64,000 bases of DNA from JACRCG01 sp964524835 (GTDB lineage Bacteria; Desulfobacterota; Desulfuromonadia; Geobacterales; Pseudopelobacteraceae), in the NCBI GenBank assembly GCA_964524835.1, contig CAZGEG010000010.1, positions 1-64,000 of the forward strand. The letters run 5' to 3'. Shown in pieces: positions 53,371 to 62,715 of the stretch (position 1 is its first letter; each line of letters begins with the position of its first letter). The translations under genes were made by a program, and so were the position numbers. A model generated the notes under the pieces. It saw nothing but the letters and a program-made list of their open reading frames with translations. It ran no database searches and had not been told where the DNA came from.

Positions 53371-54942
53371 ATGGGTATTGAAGCTATAATCGGCGTTGTC
53401 ATTTCTCTGATGGTTGTCGCTGCCGGAGCGTATTTTGCCGGAAACAGGCTCAACAAAAAAGATACGGGATCTATTTTAAAACAGGCGGAAGAGCTTGCCG
53501 GCAAGGTGCTCGACGATGCCCGTCGCGAGGCTGATACCATCACCAAGGAGGCGCAGCTCAAGGCCAAGGACGCGGCTATTCAGGCCAAGGAAGAGCATGA
53601 GCGCAAAACACAGGAAAAAAACAAGGATCTTCAGGCGCTTGAAAAGAGACTGACGCAGAAGGAAGAGAATCTTGATAAAAAAGCCGGCCTGATCGACCAG
53701 AAGGAGATGGACGTTCTCAAAAAGGAGCAGTCTGTTTCTCAAAAAGAGCAGGCCCTGGACCAGCGGGATGCAGAGCTGAAAAAAGCGGCCGACGTGCAGA
53801 ATGCCAGGCTCGAACAGATTTCCGGCATGTCGGCAGCAGAAGCCAAAAAAGAGCTGATGAATGCGATGGAAACCGAGGCCAAGCATGATGCCGCCAAGAT
53901 CATCAGGGCTATCGAAGATGAAGCCCGTGAAACGGGAGATAAAAAAGCCAAGGAAATCATGGCGCTTGCCATCCAGCGCTATGCCGGAGAATACGTGGCC
54001 GAGCGCACCGTTTCTGTTGTGCCGCTGCCGTCCGACGAGATGAAGGGGCGCATTATCGGCCGTGAAGGGCGGAACATCCGTGCTCTCGAAGCCGCCACCG
54101 GCATTGACCTGATCATCGACGACACCCCGGAAGCGGTCATCCTCTCCGGCTTCAATCCGGTTCGGCGCGAAGTGGCACGCCTGTCGCTGGAAAAACTCCT
54201 GGCCGACGGGCGCATCCATCCCGGCCGCATCGAAGAGGTCGTGGCGAAGTCAACTGAAGAGGTAGAGCTGTCAATTAAAGAAGCCGGCGAACAGGCCGCT
54301 TTCGACCTCGGGGTGCACGGCATCCACCCGGAAATTCTCAAACTGATCGGCCGCCTCAAATACCGCACCTCCTACACCCAGAATGTCTACCTCCACTCGC
54401 TGGAAGTCGCGTTCCTCTGCGGCATCATGGCCGCCGAGCTCGGAATCAACGTCAAACAGGCCAAACGTGCCGGGCTGCTTCATGACCTGGGCAAGGCGGT
54501 TGACCATGAGGTAGAAGGTTCGCACGCGGTCATCGGAGCTGAACTGGCCCGCAAATACGGGGAAACGCCGAAAATTGTCCATGCCATCATGGCGCATCAC
54601 GAAGATGAGAAACCGAATTCGGTGTTGGCGATCCTGGTCCAGGCTGCCGACGCACTTTCCGGAGCGCGCCCCGGTGCCCGTCGCGAGATGATGGAAACTT
54701 ATGTCAAGCGCCTGGGCGATCTGGAGCGCATCGCAACATCGTTCAGCGGCGTGCAGTCGTCATTTGCGATCCAGGCCGGCCGCGAGATTCGCGTCATGGT
54801 TTCCAGCGATCAGGTCAGCGATGACCAGTCGGTGGTCATGGCCCGTGATATCGCCAAGAAAATCGAGTCCGAGATGACCTACCCCGGCCAGATCAAGGTT
54901 AATGTGATACGCGAAACTAGATCAGTTGAATATGCCCGTTAA
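53371..54942 (+). CDS. rny: Ribonuclease Y
   Basis: 523 residues. An N-terminal TM (EAIIGVVISLMVVAAGAYFA), about 170 residues of coiled coil, a KH domain with IIGREGRNIRALEAATGIDLIIDDTPEAVILSGF, then an HD domain (GLLHDLGKAVDHE; MAHHEDEKP). It is a membrane-bound endonuclease starting mRNA decay. RNase J at 57021-58703 is the usual companion in organisms using this pathway. Its stop overlaps the ymdB start. Confidence 0.96.
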   Translation: MGIEAIIGVVISLMVVAAGAYFAGNRLNKKDTGSILKQAEELAGKVLDDARREADTITKEAQLKAKDAAIQAKEEHERKTQEKNKDLQALEKRLTQKEENLDKKAGLIDQKEMDVLKKEQSVSQKEQALDQRDAELKKAADVQNARLEQISGMSAAEAKKELMNAMETEAKHDAAKIIRAIEDEARETGDKKAKEIMALAIQRYAGEYVAERTVSVVPLPSDEMKGRIIGREGRNIRALEAATGIDLIIDDTPEAVILSGFNPVRREVARLSLEKLLADGRIHPGRIEEVVAKSTEEVELSIKEAGEQAAFDLGVHGIHPEILKLIGRLKYRTSYTQNVYLHSLEVAFLCGIMAAELGINVKQAKRAGLLHDLGKAVDHEVEGSHAVIGAELARKYGETPKIVHAIMAHHEDEKPNSVLAILVQAADALSGARPGARREMMETYVKRLGDLERIATSFSGVQSSFAIQAGREIRVMVSSDQVSDDQSVVMARDIAKKIESEMTYPGQIKVNVIRETRSVEYAR

Positions 54943-55717
54943 AATATTATTTGTCGGCGATATCATCGGCAAACCGGGCCGCCAGGCGCTGTCGCGCGAG
55001 CTGCACCGCCTGGTGGACCGGCACACGATCGACATCGTGATCGCCAATGGTGAAAATGCCGCCGGCGGTTTCGGACTGACGGTCGAGGTTGCCAAGGAGC
55101 TGTTCAGCCAGGGTATTCACCTGCTGACGGGAGGCAACCACATCTGGGACAAGAAAGAGCAGGTGCCGATGATCCTGTCCGATCCGCGTATACTGCGTCC
55201 GGCGAATTATCCTGCCGGTGCCCTCGGGGTCGGGAGTGCCGTGCTGAAGACCCCGGGTGGGGTGAAAGTCGGCGTTCTCAACCTGGAAGGGCGGGTCTTC
55301 ATGAAAACCCTGGAATGCCCTTTTCTGGTGGCCGATCGTGAAATCAGGAGACTCAAACAGGAAACCCCGATCATTCTGGTCGATTTTCACGCCGAGGCCA
55401 CATCGGAAAAATCGGCATTAGGGTGGTATCTGGACGGGCAGATCAGCGCCCTGATCGGCACCCATACCCATGTACAGACCGCAGATGAACGCATTCTCCC
55501 GCAGGGAACGGCCTTTCTGACCGACGCCGGCATGACCGGCAGCTTCGACTCGGTCATCGGGATGGGGAAGGAAGAGACGATTTACCGCTTTCTGACCCAG
55601 CTGCCTTCCAAGTTTGAAGTCGCCAAGAAGGATATCCGTCTGAATGCTGTCGTGATCGGGGTGGATGAGACCAGCGGCACGGCTGTAAGTATTGAGAGAA
55701 TAAATATTCCCTGCTAA
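54932..55717 (+). CDS. ymdB: YmdB-family metallophosphoesterase
   Basis: 261 residues from ATG 54932 (MPVKILFVGDIIGKPGR), overlapping the rny stop by 11 bp. Metal ligands: GDIIGKPGR, ANGENAAGG, GGNHIWDK, DFHAEATSEK, GTHTHVQTAD. B. subtilis YmdB is a 2',3'-cyclic-nucleotide phosphodiesterase encoded just after rny, the same order as here. It probably acts with RNase Y in RNA turnover. Confidence 0.92.
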   Translation: MPVKILFVGDIIGKPGRQALSRELHRLVDRHTIDIVIANGENAAGGFGLTVEVAKELFSQGIHLLTGGNHIWDKKEQVPMILSDPRILRPANYPAGALGVGSAVLKTPGGVKVGVLNLEGRVFMKTLECPFLVADREIRRLKQETPIILVDFHAEATSEKSALGWYLDGQISALIGTHTHVQTADERILPQGTAFLTDAGMTGSFDSVIGMGKEETIYRFLTQLPSKFEVAKKDIRLNAVVIGVDETSGTAVSIERINIPC

Positions 55718-55728
55718 GGAGCTGGTAT

Positions 55729-56940
55729 ATGTCCGTATCGGAACAGATGGCCGTCATCAAGCGCGGCACCGTTGAAGTCCTGATCGAAAAGGAACTGGAA
55801 GCGAAACTGGCAAAGTCCCTCTCGACCGGCGTGCCGTTGGTGATAAAGGCGGGCTTCGATCCGACCGCGCCCGACCTGCATCTGGGGCACACCGTACTGA
55901 TTCAGAAACTGCGCCAGTTCCAGCAGTTGGGGCATGAAGTCAATTTTCTGATCGGCGACTTCACCGGCATGATCGGCGATCCGAGCGGCAAATCCGAGAC
56001 CCGCAAGGTCCTGACCCGCGAGGATGTGCTCAGAAACGCCGAAACCTACAAGGAGCAGGTCTTCAAGATTCTCGACCCGGAGAAGACCAAGGTCGTCTTC
56101 AATTCCACCTGGCTGAACGAACTCGGCTGCGGCGGCATGATCGGGCTGGCATCAAAATACACCGTAGCCCGGATGCTGGAGCGGGATGACTTCCATAAGC
56201 GCTTTACGACCCAGCAGCCGATTGCCATCCATGAATTTCTCTATCCGCTGATCCAGGGGTATGACTCCGTTGCGATGAAGGCCGATGTGGAGCTGGGGGG
56301 GACCGACCAGAAGTTCAACCTGCTGATGGGGCGCGAGCTGCAGCGTGAATGGGGGCAGGCGCCGCAGTGCGTCCTGACGATGCCGCTGCTGGAAGGGCTG
56401 GACGGGGTCAACAAGATGTCCAAGTCGCTCGGCAACTATATCGGCATCAGCGAACCGGGCGACGAGATCTTCGGCAAGATCATGTCGATCTCGGACGACC
56501 TGATGCTCCGCTACTACGAACTCCTTTCCGACATGACGCTGGCCGAGATCGACGTATTGAAGAGCGCTCTCAAGGATCATTTGCTCCATCCGATGGCCGC
56601 CAAAAAACAGCTGGGGCGCGAGATTGTCTCCCGTTTTCATGGTGCTGGCGCCGGGGAGATTGCCGAGGAGAACTTCGTCAAGCGTTTCAAGGAAAACGAA
56701 GCCCCGGAGGAGATGCCGCAGGTAAGCTACGTGCTGTCCGATGGCACGGTGCTTCTGGCCAGGGCCATGACCGAAGCCGGCCTGACCAAGTCGAACGGCG
56801 AGGGACGCCGGGCTATTGACCAGGGGGGCGTGAAGCTGGACGGCGAGAAGGTCAGTGACACCAATCTCGAGCTGACCGCAGTCGGTGAACACATCGTCCA
56901 GATCGGCAAGCGCCGCTTTGCGAGGATCGTGGTCGTGTAG
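55729..56940 (+). CDS. tyrS: Tyrosyl-tRNA synthetase
   Basis: 403 residues, the TyrZ-like bacterial form. HIGH-type motif DLHLGHTVLIQ, KMSKS in GVNKMSKSLGNY, catalytic core GDFTGMIGDPSGKSETRK, and a C-terminal S4 RNA-binding domain (NGEGRRAIDQGGVKLDGEKVSD). It charges tRNA-Tyr. A strong terminator follows its stop. Confidence 0.96.
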   Translation: MSVSEQMAVIKRGTVEVLIEKELEAKLAKSLSTGVPLVIKAGFDPTAPDLHLGHTVLIQKLRQFQQLGHEVNFLIGDFTGMIGDPSGKSETRKVLTREDVLRNAETYKEQVFKILDPEKTKVVFNSTWLNELGCGGMIGLASKYTVARMLERDDFHKRFTTQQPIAIHEFLYPLIQGYDSVAMKADVELGGTDQKFNLLMGRELQREWGQAPQCVLTMPLLEGLDGVNKMSKSLGNYIGISEPGDEIFGKIMSISDDLMLRYYELLSDMTLAEIDVLKSALKDHLLHPMAAKKQLGREIVSRFHGAGAGEIAEENFVKRFKENEAPEEMPQVSYVLSDGTVLLARAMTEAGLTKSNGEGRRAIDQGGVKLDGEKVSDTNLELTAVGEHIVQIGKRRFARIVVV

Positions 56941-56964
56941 GGACAATTCAAAACTGAAACAAAA

Positions 56965-56997
56965 GAGGGGCCGGCGAAATCGCCGGCCCCTCTTTTT
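56965..56997 (+). terminator. Rho-independent terminator after tyrS
   Basis: GAGGGGCCGGCG (56965-56976), loop AAAT, CGCCGGCCCCTC (56981-56992), then TTTTT. It ends the smc-to-tyrS direction before the convergent RNase J gene. Confidence 0.9.
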
Positions 56998-57020
56998 GTA
57001 CATTGTCTTCGGAAAAGTGG

Positions 57021-58703
57021 CTACATCTCCATGATCACCGGCAGTATCACCGGCCTCCGCTCGATGGTCTTCTTGCAGAAGCGTCGCAGGGCCTGACGCA
57101 CGGCGGTCTTCACCTCATCACCGTCGCAGCGCATTTCGGCGTTGATCTCCTCCAGAGCAAACACCACCACCTTGCGGGCGTCCTCCAGGTACTCCTGATT
57201 TTCATCCTCGAAGACAAAGCCGCGCGAGACGATATCCGGGCCGTAAATGATCGCTCCAGTGGTCATGTTGAGTCCGATGATGACGACGATCATGCCGTCC
57301 TCCGAGAGATGCTTTCGGTCCCTCAGGACGATTCTGCCGACATCGCCCACCCCTTTGCCGTCGACGAAGACCCTGCCGGACTCGATATGCTCGACGATCG
57401 CAGCGGTATCGGCATAAAAGGAGACCACTTCGCCGTTGGTCGCCAGGATGCAGCGTTCCTCTGGGATGCCGACGGTCTGGGCCAGCTGGATATGTTTGAC
57501 CAGATGGCGGTATTCGCCGTGAATCGGGATAAAGAAGCGGGGCTTGACGGTGTTGAGCATCAGCTTCAGTTCTTCCTTGGAGGCGTGACCGGAAACGTGC
57601 ACTTCGGACACCCTTTCATGGAAGACCTCGGCGCCGCGGCGGTAGAGATGGTTGATCAGCTCGGAAATAGTGCGCTCATTGCCCGGTATGACGCGCGAAG
57701 AGAGGATGACGGTGTCCCCCTTCTCCAGCTTGATCTGCTTGTGATCGTCCATCGCGATGCGGGTCAGGGCGCTCATCGGCTCCCCCTGGCTGCCGGTGGA
57801 GATGATGCAGACCTGCTCCGGCGGGAGGTGCGGCAGTTCCCGCAGATCCATCAGCTGCTCGTCGGCGATCGCCAGGTAACCGAGATCGCGGGCGATCTGG
57901 ACGTTTTTGACCATCGAGCGGCCGTTCAGCAGGATCTTGCGTCCGCAGAGTGTTGCGACATCGGCGACCTGCTGGACCCGGTGAATGCTGCTGGAAAAGG
58001 CGGCGACAATGATGCGGCCAGTGCATTTCGGGAAGATATCCCCGAACGCTTCGCCGACATACTTTTCGGACAGGGTATACCCCTCACGCTCCACGTTGGT
58101 TGAATCGGACAGCAGTGCCAGGACCCCCGCTTCGCCGTAGCGAGACAGGGAGGCCAGGTCGGTGAGCTGGCCGTCAACCGGGGTGTGGTCGATCTTGAAA
58201 TCACCGGTGTGGATGACGACACCTTCCGGAGTGGTAATCGCCAGGGCGCAGCCGTCAACAATCGAGTGGGCCACGCGCAGGAACTCGACCTGGAAACAGC
58301 CGATTTGCACGGTCTCGCGCGGCTTGACGGTGACAAGTTCGGCCGATTCATCCAGTTTGTACTCTTCAAGTTTGGCGGAAACCAGACCGAGCGTCAGCGC
58401 AGTGCCGTAGACCGGGACATCCAGTTCCTGCAGCACAAAGGGGAGGGCGCCGATATGGTCCTCGTGTCCGTGAGTCAGGCAGATCGCCCGGATGTTTGCG
58501 GCCCTCTCGCGCAGCCAGCTGATATCAGGGATGACGTAGTCGATGCCGAGCATGTCGGGGGAGGGAAACATCAAGCCGCAATCGACGATCAGTATGTCGG
58601 CGCCATGCTGATAGGCCATCATGTTCATGCCGATTTCGCCCAGGCCCCCGAGGGCGACAATCTGCAGTGCCGCGTGTGATACTACTGTTTCTGCTTCTTC
58701 CAT
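57021..58703 (-). CDS. rnj: Ribonuclease J
   Basis: 560 residues. LTHGHEDHIGALP gives the HxHxDH metal site of the beta-CASP fold, followed by FRVAHSIVDG-like, HTGDFKIDHTP, LLSDSTNVEREGYT, STGSQGEPMSAL and HVSGHASKEELKLML. It is a 5'-3' exo/endoribonuclease and partner of RNase Y in mRNA decay and rRNA maturation. It lies upstream of two small membrane genes on the same strand. Confidence 0.95.
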   Translation of the reverse strand: MEEAETVVSHAALQIVALGGLGEIGMNMMAYQHGADILIVDCGLMFPSPDMLGIDYVIPDISWLRERAANIRAICLTHGHEDHIGALPFVLQELDVPVYGTALTLGLVSAKLEEYKLDESAELVTVKPRETVQIGCFQVEFLRVAHSIVDGCALAITTPEGVVIHTGDFKIDHTPVDGQLTDLASLSRYGEAGVLALLSDSTNVEREGYTLSEKYVGEAFGDIFPKCTGRIIVAAFSSSIHRVQQVADVATLCGRKILLNGRSMVKNVQIARDLGYLAIADEQLMDLRELPHLPPEQVCIISTGSQGEPMSALTRIAMDDHKQIKLEKGDTVILSSRVIPGNERTISELINHLYRRGAEVFHERVSEVHVSGHASKEELKLMLNTVKPRFFIPIHGEYRHLVKHIQLAQTVGIPEERCILATNGEVVSFYADTAAIVEHIESGRVFVDGKGVGDVGRIVLRDRKHLSEDGMIVVIIGLNMTTGAIIYGPDIVSRGFVFEDENQEYLEDARKVVVFALEEINAEMRCDGDEVKTAVRQALRRFCKKTIERRPVILPVIMEM

Positions 58704-58706
58704 AGG

Positions 58707-59108
58707 TTATCTTTCATGTTGCTGGGGTATCAGAGTGGTTATTTTTTTGTCGCATTTTTCGATCCAGGCCGTGCCGGGTGTAACCAGCCAGTGAGCGGCG
58801 TAAAAGGAACTCCGCAGGGAGCGATACGCAATCAGGGCGCGATTGACATCTCCAAGACGCTCGTTGGTTTCGCCGATCTGCCACAGCCTCTCGGCCGCCT
58901 TTTCTATGGTCGGGTGATAGGGGATATACATATGCAGCGCCGACTCGAATCCGGCAACGGCTCCCGGAAAATCCCCCTTGAAGAGCGCCGCTTCACCCTG
59001 GCTGAATTGACTGCTCATGCGCCACCAGGTTCCCGCAAAAAAAACCAGCAGGGTGGCCAAGGTGATGACAATGCCGTTAGCTATGATGCTTTTTACCTGT
59101 TCGTTCAT
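58707..59108 (-). CDS. Single-TM protein with TPR-like domain
   Basis: 133 residues, not assigned to a named family. One TM near 10-30 (IANGIVITLATLLVFFAGTWW), then FSQGEAALFKGDFPGAVAGFESALHMYIPYHP and ERLGDVNRALIAYRSLRSS, which resemble a TPR pair. It is 3 bp upstream of the RNase J start region (its stop at 58707), same strand. It is likely an inner-membrane protein with a periplasmic TPR. No function proposed. Confidence 0.7.
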   Translation of the reverse strand: MNEQVKSIIANGIVITLATLLVFFAGTWWRMSSQFSQGEAALFKGDFPGAVAGFESALHMYIPYHPTIEKAAERLWQIGETNERLGDVNRALIAYRSLRSSFYAAHWLVTPGTAWIEKCDKKITTLIPQQHER

Positions 59109-59112
59109 ATAG

Positions 59113-59298
59113 TTACCTAAAAAAGCCGGGAATGAATGTTAGAAGGATGCCTAACGCGAAAGCGATCACTCCGCAGAGAACCACGAGCGCAGCTCCAATG
59201 TCAAAGGGGCTTTTCAGGCGGTGGGCGGCGGGCAATCCCCAGATCATGCCGGCCAGTCCTGAAATAATTAGAAGAACATACTGATAGCCGATGTTCAT
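59113..59298 (-). CDS. Small membrane protein, 61 aa
   Basis: 61 residues with two TM helices (YQYVLLIISGLAGMIWGL and AALVVLCGVIAFALGILLTFI). It is not recognised. It starts immediately after the plsC stop, and the next gene follows by 4 bp, so it is within an acyltransferase-to-RNase J transcription unit. Confidence 0.65.
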   Translation of the reverse strand: MNIGYQYVLLIISGLAGMIWGLPAAHRLKSPFDIGAALVVLCGVIAFALGILLTFIPGFFR

Positions 59299-60003
59299 TT
59301 ACCGCTCCAGTACAGATTCGATCTGCTCCCGCACGGCCTCCATCATCCATGTTTCCGCCTCGCTTCGGCGGAGTTCTGGAGGGGCAACCAGTTGGGGATG
59401 CAGGGTGATGTGGATATTTCCGCTATAGAGCCTGATCTGGCCGCCCGGATTGACCCTGCCGCTGCCGTTGATGGTGACCGGAATCACCGGCACTGCCGCT
59501 TTACGCGCCAGGATGAAGCCTCCCCGTTTGAACGGCAGCAGGTTGCCGTCAGTGGTTCGGGTCCCCTCCGGGAACAGGACGACGCTTTTACCCCGGTGAA
59601 TCGTCGCGGCAGCTTCATCCATACTCTGCAGTGCCTTGCGTCCATCGCTGCGATCCAGCGGAATATAGCCGCCGCGCCGCATGGAGGGGCCGAAAACCGG
59701 AATCTCGAAGAGCTCTTTCTTTGCGATCCAGTGGATCTGGCGCGGCATGGCGGCCAGAAGTGACAGTATGTCAAAGTTACTCTGGTGGTTGCTCATGAAG
59801 ATGACCGGGCCATCTGGGAGGTGCTCCGTTCCGGTAATCATTACGCCGACGCCATTCAGAGCCAGTCCCAGTCGTGCCCAGAGTCGGGCGTGCCAGGCAT
59901 AGACCCGTCCGCTTGAGTCAAACAAGGTCGAGATAATGGCACTGACTGAAAAAAGAAATGTCAGCGGAACAAAGACCGCCAGAAAGAGGTATGCGCGAAC
60001 CAT
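59299..60003 (-). CDS. plsC: 1-acyl-glycerol-3-phosphate acyltransferase
   Basis: 234 residues from ATG 60003 with GGAG six nt before it. Acyltransferase motifs: SNHQSNFDIL (HX4D), GGYIPLDRSDG, LFPEGTRT, VPVIPVTI. An N-terminal TM (AYLFLAVFVPLTFLFSVSAII) anchors it in the inner membrane. It makes phosphatidic acid. Other PlsC-like acyltransferases with lysolipid substrates are possible. Confidence 0.9.
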   Translation of the reverse strand: MVRAYLFLAVFVPLTFLFSVSAIISTLFDSSGRVYAWHARLWARLGLALNGVGVMITGTEHLPDGPVIFMSNHQSNFDILSLLAAMPRQIHWIAKKELFEIPVFGPSMRRGGYIPLDRSDGRKALQSMDEAAATIHRGKSVVLFPEGTRTTDGNLLPFKRGGFILARKAAVPVIPVTINGSGRVNPGGQIRLYSGNIHITLHPQLVAPPELRRSEAETWMMEAVREQIESVLER

Positions 60004-60166
60004 CACTAACTCCAAATATAAACTCAGACAAATTACAGTGTTATCATGGGTGAGTCAAACGAAATCTGGGAGGATTCAAGGCTGGCAGGGGCTGGCACCG
60101 CAAACGGGGTATGTGCGTTAACCAGGTATTCTCTGCAAAAAAACGCAGATAATGGTTCCTCACGTA

Positions 60167-60487
60167 CTAATCCAGAGACGTGCGCAGGCGTTTCTTTTCC
60201 GCAGTGATTTTCTTTCCGGAGAGGCGCTCTTCTTTGGCTCTCCTCGGCACACGGGTAGAGATCCGCTTCTTGGCCTTGCGCTCACGACGTTCCAGCGCAA
60301 CTCGCAGGCGCTCCATCGCAACCTCCCGGTTTTGAAACTGGCTGCGATTTTCCGAGGCCTGGGCGACGATCCCGGTCGGCAGATGACGGATGCGCACGGC
60401 CGAATCGGTCGTATTGCGATGCTGCCCACCCGGGCCGGAACCGCGGTAGAATTCAATTTTTATGTCGGCTTCTTTTATTTCGATCAC
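60167..60487 (-). CDS. Peptide chain release factor-like (GGQ) protein
   Basis: 106 residues. FYRGSGPGGQHRNTTDSAVRIRHLPTG contains the peptidyl-hydrolase GGQ, and the C terminus is a basic tail (RERKAKKRISTRVPRRAKEE...). It lacks the codon-recognition domain of RF1/RF2. The size and basic tail resemble ArfB/YaeJ-type rescue hydrolases that free stalled ribosomes; the family also includes RF-like proteins of unclear role. Confidence 0.85.
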   Translation of the reverse strand: MIEIKEADIKIEFYRGSGPGGQHRNTTDSAVRIRHLPTGIVAQASENRSQFQNREVAMERLRVALERRERKAKKRISTRVPRRAKEERLSGKKITAEKKRLRTSLD

Positions 60488-60569
60488 TGCTGTAACCTCT
60501 TTAGCATCTATACGACTTGAGCCATTACATCATGTGAGAATAAGGCAGGATCTACGGCAAAACCGTCCT

Positions 60570-60678
60570 CACGCGGAGACGCGGAGTCGCGGAGAAAGTC
60601 AAAACAGAACGTATGGTTTAACCTTAAGATGTTACGCTTTAATCCTGGTTTGCTCCGCGTTCTCCGCGTCTCCGCGTG
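60570..60678. repeat. Inverted arms of tandem 8-mers (ACGCGGAG)
   Basis: Left arm 60570-60596 has three tandem 8-mers ACGCGGAG/ACGCGGAG/TCGCGGAG. The right arm 60653-60678 has the complementary CTCCGCGT units ending CGTG. The loop is about 56 nt. The same architecture, with a related 8-mer, occurs at 6863-6951. Confidence 0.7.
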
Positions 60679-60706
60679 AAACATTTTCTGGGTCAGGCTT
60701 GGAGTC

Positions 60707-60877
60707 TCAAAAAGTGTCCCGCAGTCTGACCAGCAGGTACAGACAGCCGATTCCGCCGGCCGCCATTAGCAGGTCACGTCCCCACGGGATCGGCATGTCC
60801 AGCATGGAATAGAGCACCGGGTCAAGCAGGGCCGTGGTCAGCAGGCCGACGCCCCCCCAGGAGAGCAGCTTTTTCAT
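60707..60877 (-). CDS. Small membrane protein, 56 aa
   Basis: An ATG at 60877 overlapping the stop of the methyltransferase gene (ATGA) opens a 56-residue frame: MKKLLSWGGVGLLTTALLD, then PVLYSMLDMPIPWGRDLLMA and AGGIGCLYLLVRLRDTF. Two short hydrophobic segments suggest a membrane hairpin. The translation-coupling overlap is the main support. It is not recognised. Confidence 0.55.
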   Translation of the reverse strand: MKKLLSWGGVGLLTTALLDPVLYSMLDMPIPWGRDLLMAAGGIGCLYLLVRLRDTF

Positions 60878-62109
60878 CGGCTGACCCCTTCTGTCATACG
60901 CCCCGTCTTTACACAGACCGCATATTTGAGATAGCGCCCTTCCGGGAAGGTGACCGGATAGGGAAAATCCTCAGGCTGCCCGAGCAGTGAGACCACCTGC
61001 AGGTCACAGCCGGCCTGGATGGCGCCCCGTCGCAGCTCTTTCAGGTATTCGGGTGTGTCAACTTTCTGGTGATTGGACGACGCCATCAAGAGCCCGTTGT
61101 CATTCAGCAATGGCAGGGCCGCAGCCACCAGGTCCGATGTGCCGCCGCGGGTGGTGAACCGGCTCTTGGCGGTGGTAGAAAAGGAGGGGGGGTCCATCAG
61201 GATGATATCATAACGTTTCCCGCTCTGAGCCAGTTTACCCAGTACCGCAAGGCAGTCGCCGACGATGAATTCATGCTGACGGCTGGAGATGCTGTTGGCA
61301 GCGAAGTTGTCTCTGGCCCAGTCGGTGTAGCCGGTCGAGGCGTCGACGCTGGTCACCTGTGCGGCTCCGGCAGCGGCGGCCGCCACCGAAAAAGCGCCGG
61401 TGTAGGAGAACAGGTTGAGCAGGCGCTTCCCCTCCACCCTCTGCATCAGATCGCGGCGATTGCGGCGCTGGTCGAGAAACAGCCCGGTGTTCAGCCCCTG
61501 CTCCAGGGTTACCAGAAAGGTGAGGCCGTTCTCCCGGACCTCCAGGCGCGGCGGCGCCGCCTTTCCCGCCAAAAGACGCCCGTACTTCTTGCTGTCGCTG
61601 ACCGCTTCCAGTTCGCGGGTCTTCTGCGGCCGGCTTTTTTCGTAAATGCCTAGCGGCGACAGCAACTCCTGCAGAACCTGGGTGACCAGCTTGAGGTGCG
61701 GACGCCAGGCAGAGCTGTAGAGCTGCAGCATCAGATGATCGGCATAGCGGTCCACCGTCAAACCGGGCAGGCCGTCTCCCTCGGCGTTAACCAGCCGGTA
61801 GGCGGTGGTATCGTTCAGATCGGCATGACATTGGCGCAGTTCGATGGCACATCGGAGCCGCTCTGCCAGCCAGGGGCGATCAAGCTGAATCCGCTTCCGG
61901 TCCAGTACCCGCGCGATAATCCGCTCATCAGGATCAAGCAGGGCCGTGGCCAGAAAGCGACCCTGGCTGTCGCACAATTCTACGGTCTGACCGGCGCTGC
62001 CGGCCGGCCATTTCCGGGTATAGGCATCGGCTACGATCCAGGGATGCCCCAGGTCGAGCATTCGGGCGGTTTCGGGCCCGACAATTCGTGCGGCGTTATT
62101 CGTATTCAC
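60874..62109 (-). CDS. Class I SAM-dependent 23S rRNA methyltransferase (RlmI-like)
   Basis: 411 residues from a GTG at 62109 after CTGGAGAAATAT. An N-terminal PUA-like part, then EGDGLPGLTVDRYADHLMLQ, LEQGLNTGLFLDQRRNR, LNLFSYTGAFSVAAAAAGA (SAM site), and the catalytic ILMDPPSFS. This is the RlmI m5C methyltransferase layout. It is followed by the 56-residue membrane gene. Confidence 0.9.
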   Translation of the reverse strand: MNTNNAARIVGPETARMLDLGHPWIVADAYTRKWPAGSAGQTVELCDSQGRFLATALLDPDERIIARVLDRKRIQLDRPWLAERLRCAIELRQCHADLNDTTAYRLVNAEGDGLPGLTVDRYADHLMLQLYSSAWRPHLKLVTQVLQELLSPLGIYEKSRPQKTRELEAVSDSKKYGRLLAGKAAPPRLEVRENGLTFLVTLEQGLNTGLFLDQRRNRRDLMQRVEGKRLLNLFSYTGAFSVAAAAAGAAQVTSVDASTGYTDWARDNFAANSISSRQHEFIVGDCLAVLGKLAQSGKRYDIILMDPPSFSTTAKSRFTTRGGTSDLVAAALPLLNDNGLLMASSNHQKVDTPEYLKELRRGAIQAGCDLQVVSLLGQPEDFPYPVTFPEGRYLKYAVCVKTGRMTEGVSR

Positions 62110-62124
62110 ATATTTCTCCAGAGT

Positions 62125-62622
62125 CTATTTTGAAAACCTGTCGCCGCAATCTTCCTGGCCGCCACGGATCTTCTCGACGGCGTGGCCGAGCGTCGGCCAG
62201 ACCGCTTCCAGGTTTTCCAGGGCCCCCCTGGGGCTGCCGGGGAGATTGATAATCAGCGACCGGCCACGGATTCCGGCCACGGCCCGGGACAGGGATGCCA
62301 TCGGGGTTTTCTCAAGGCTCCTGATGCGCATCAGCTCGCCGAGTCCCGGGATGGTTCGCTCCACAACCTGCAGCGTCGCCTCGGGGGTAACATCACGGGG
62401 CGAGACGCCGGTGCCGCCGGTCGTCAGGATCAGGTCGGCTGCATCGTCATCGGCCCATTCCGTCAGCACCGCCACAATCTGCTCGAACTCATCGGCGATG
62501 ACGCGGGACTGAACTGTTTGTACACCCCGCGCTGCAAGCCAGGCCGCCAAGGCCGGGCCGCTTTCATCGACCCGCTCGCCGCGCGAGCCTTTGTCACTCA
62601 AGGTAAGGATTGCCGCTCTCAA
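62125..62622 (-). CDS. mogA: Molybdopterin adenylyltransferase MogA
   Basis: 165 residues starting at TTG 62622, preceded by a perfect GGAGGACACAG; the longer frame from 62667 has no such site. AAILTLSDKGSRGERVDESG, LILTTGGTGVSPRDVTPEAT and SRAVAGIRGRSLIINLPGSPRGALENL are MogA signatures. It adenylates molybdopterin before metal insertion. It is separated by about 34 kb from the other cofactor genes (mobB, moaA, MOSC, fdhD-mobA) in this window. Confidence 0.9.
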   Translation of the reverse strand: MRAAILTLSDKGSRGERVDESGPALAAWLAARGVQTVQSRVIADEFEQIVAVLTEWADDDAADLILTTGGTGVSPRDVTPEATLQVVERTIPGLGELMRIRSLEKTPMASLSRAVAGIRGRSLIINLPGSPRGALENLEAVWPTLGHAVEKIRGGQEDCGDRFSK

Positions 62623-62715
62623 CTGTGTCCTCCTGCAATTGAATGTAATGCCTGGTGAAAGAGCCAATTTGCTGGAACATAAAAGCCTATTTTACCGCAT
62701 GTTGTTCTGAGTTAG

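Noticed and set aside
57003..58103. 366-residue plus-strand frame opposite RNase J
   Set aside because: Antisense to a conserved catalytic protein; no ribosome site or recognisable domain.
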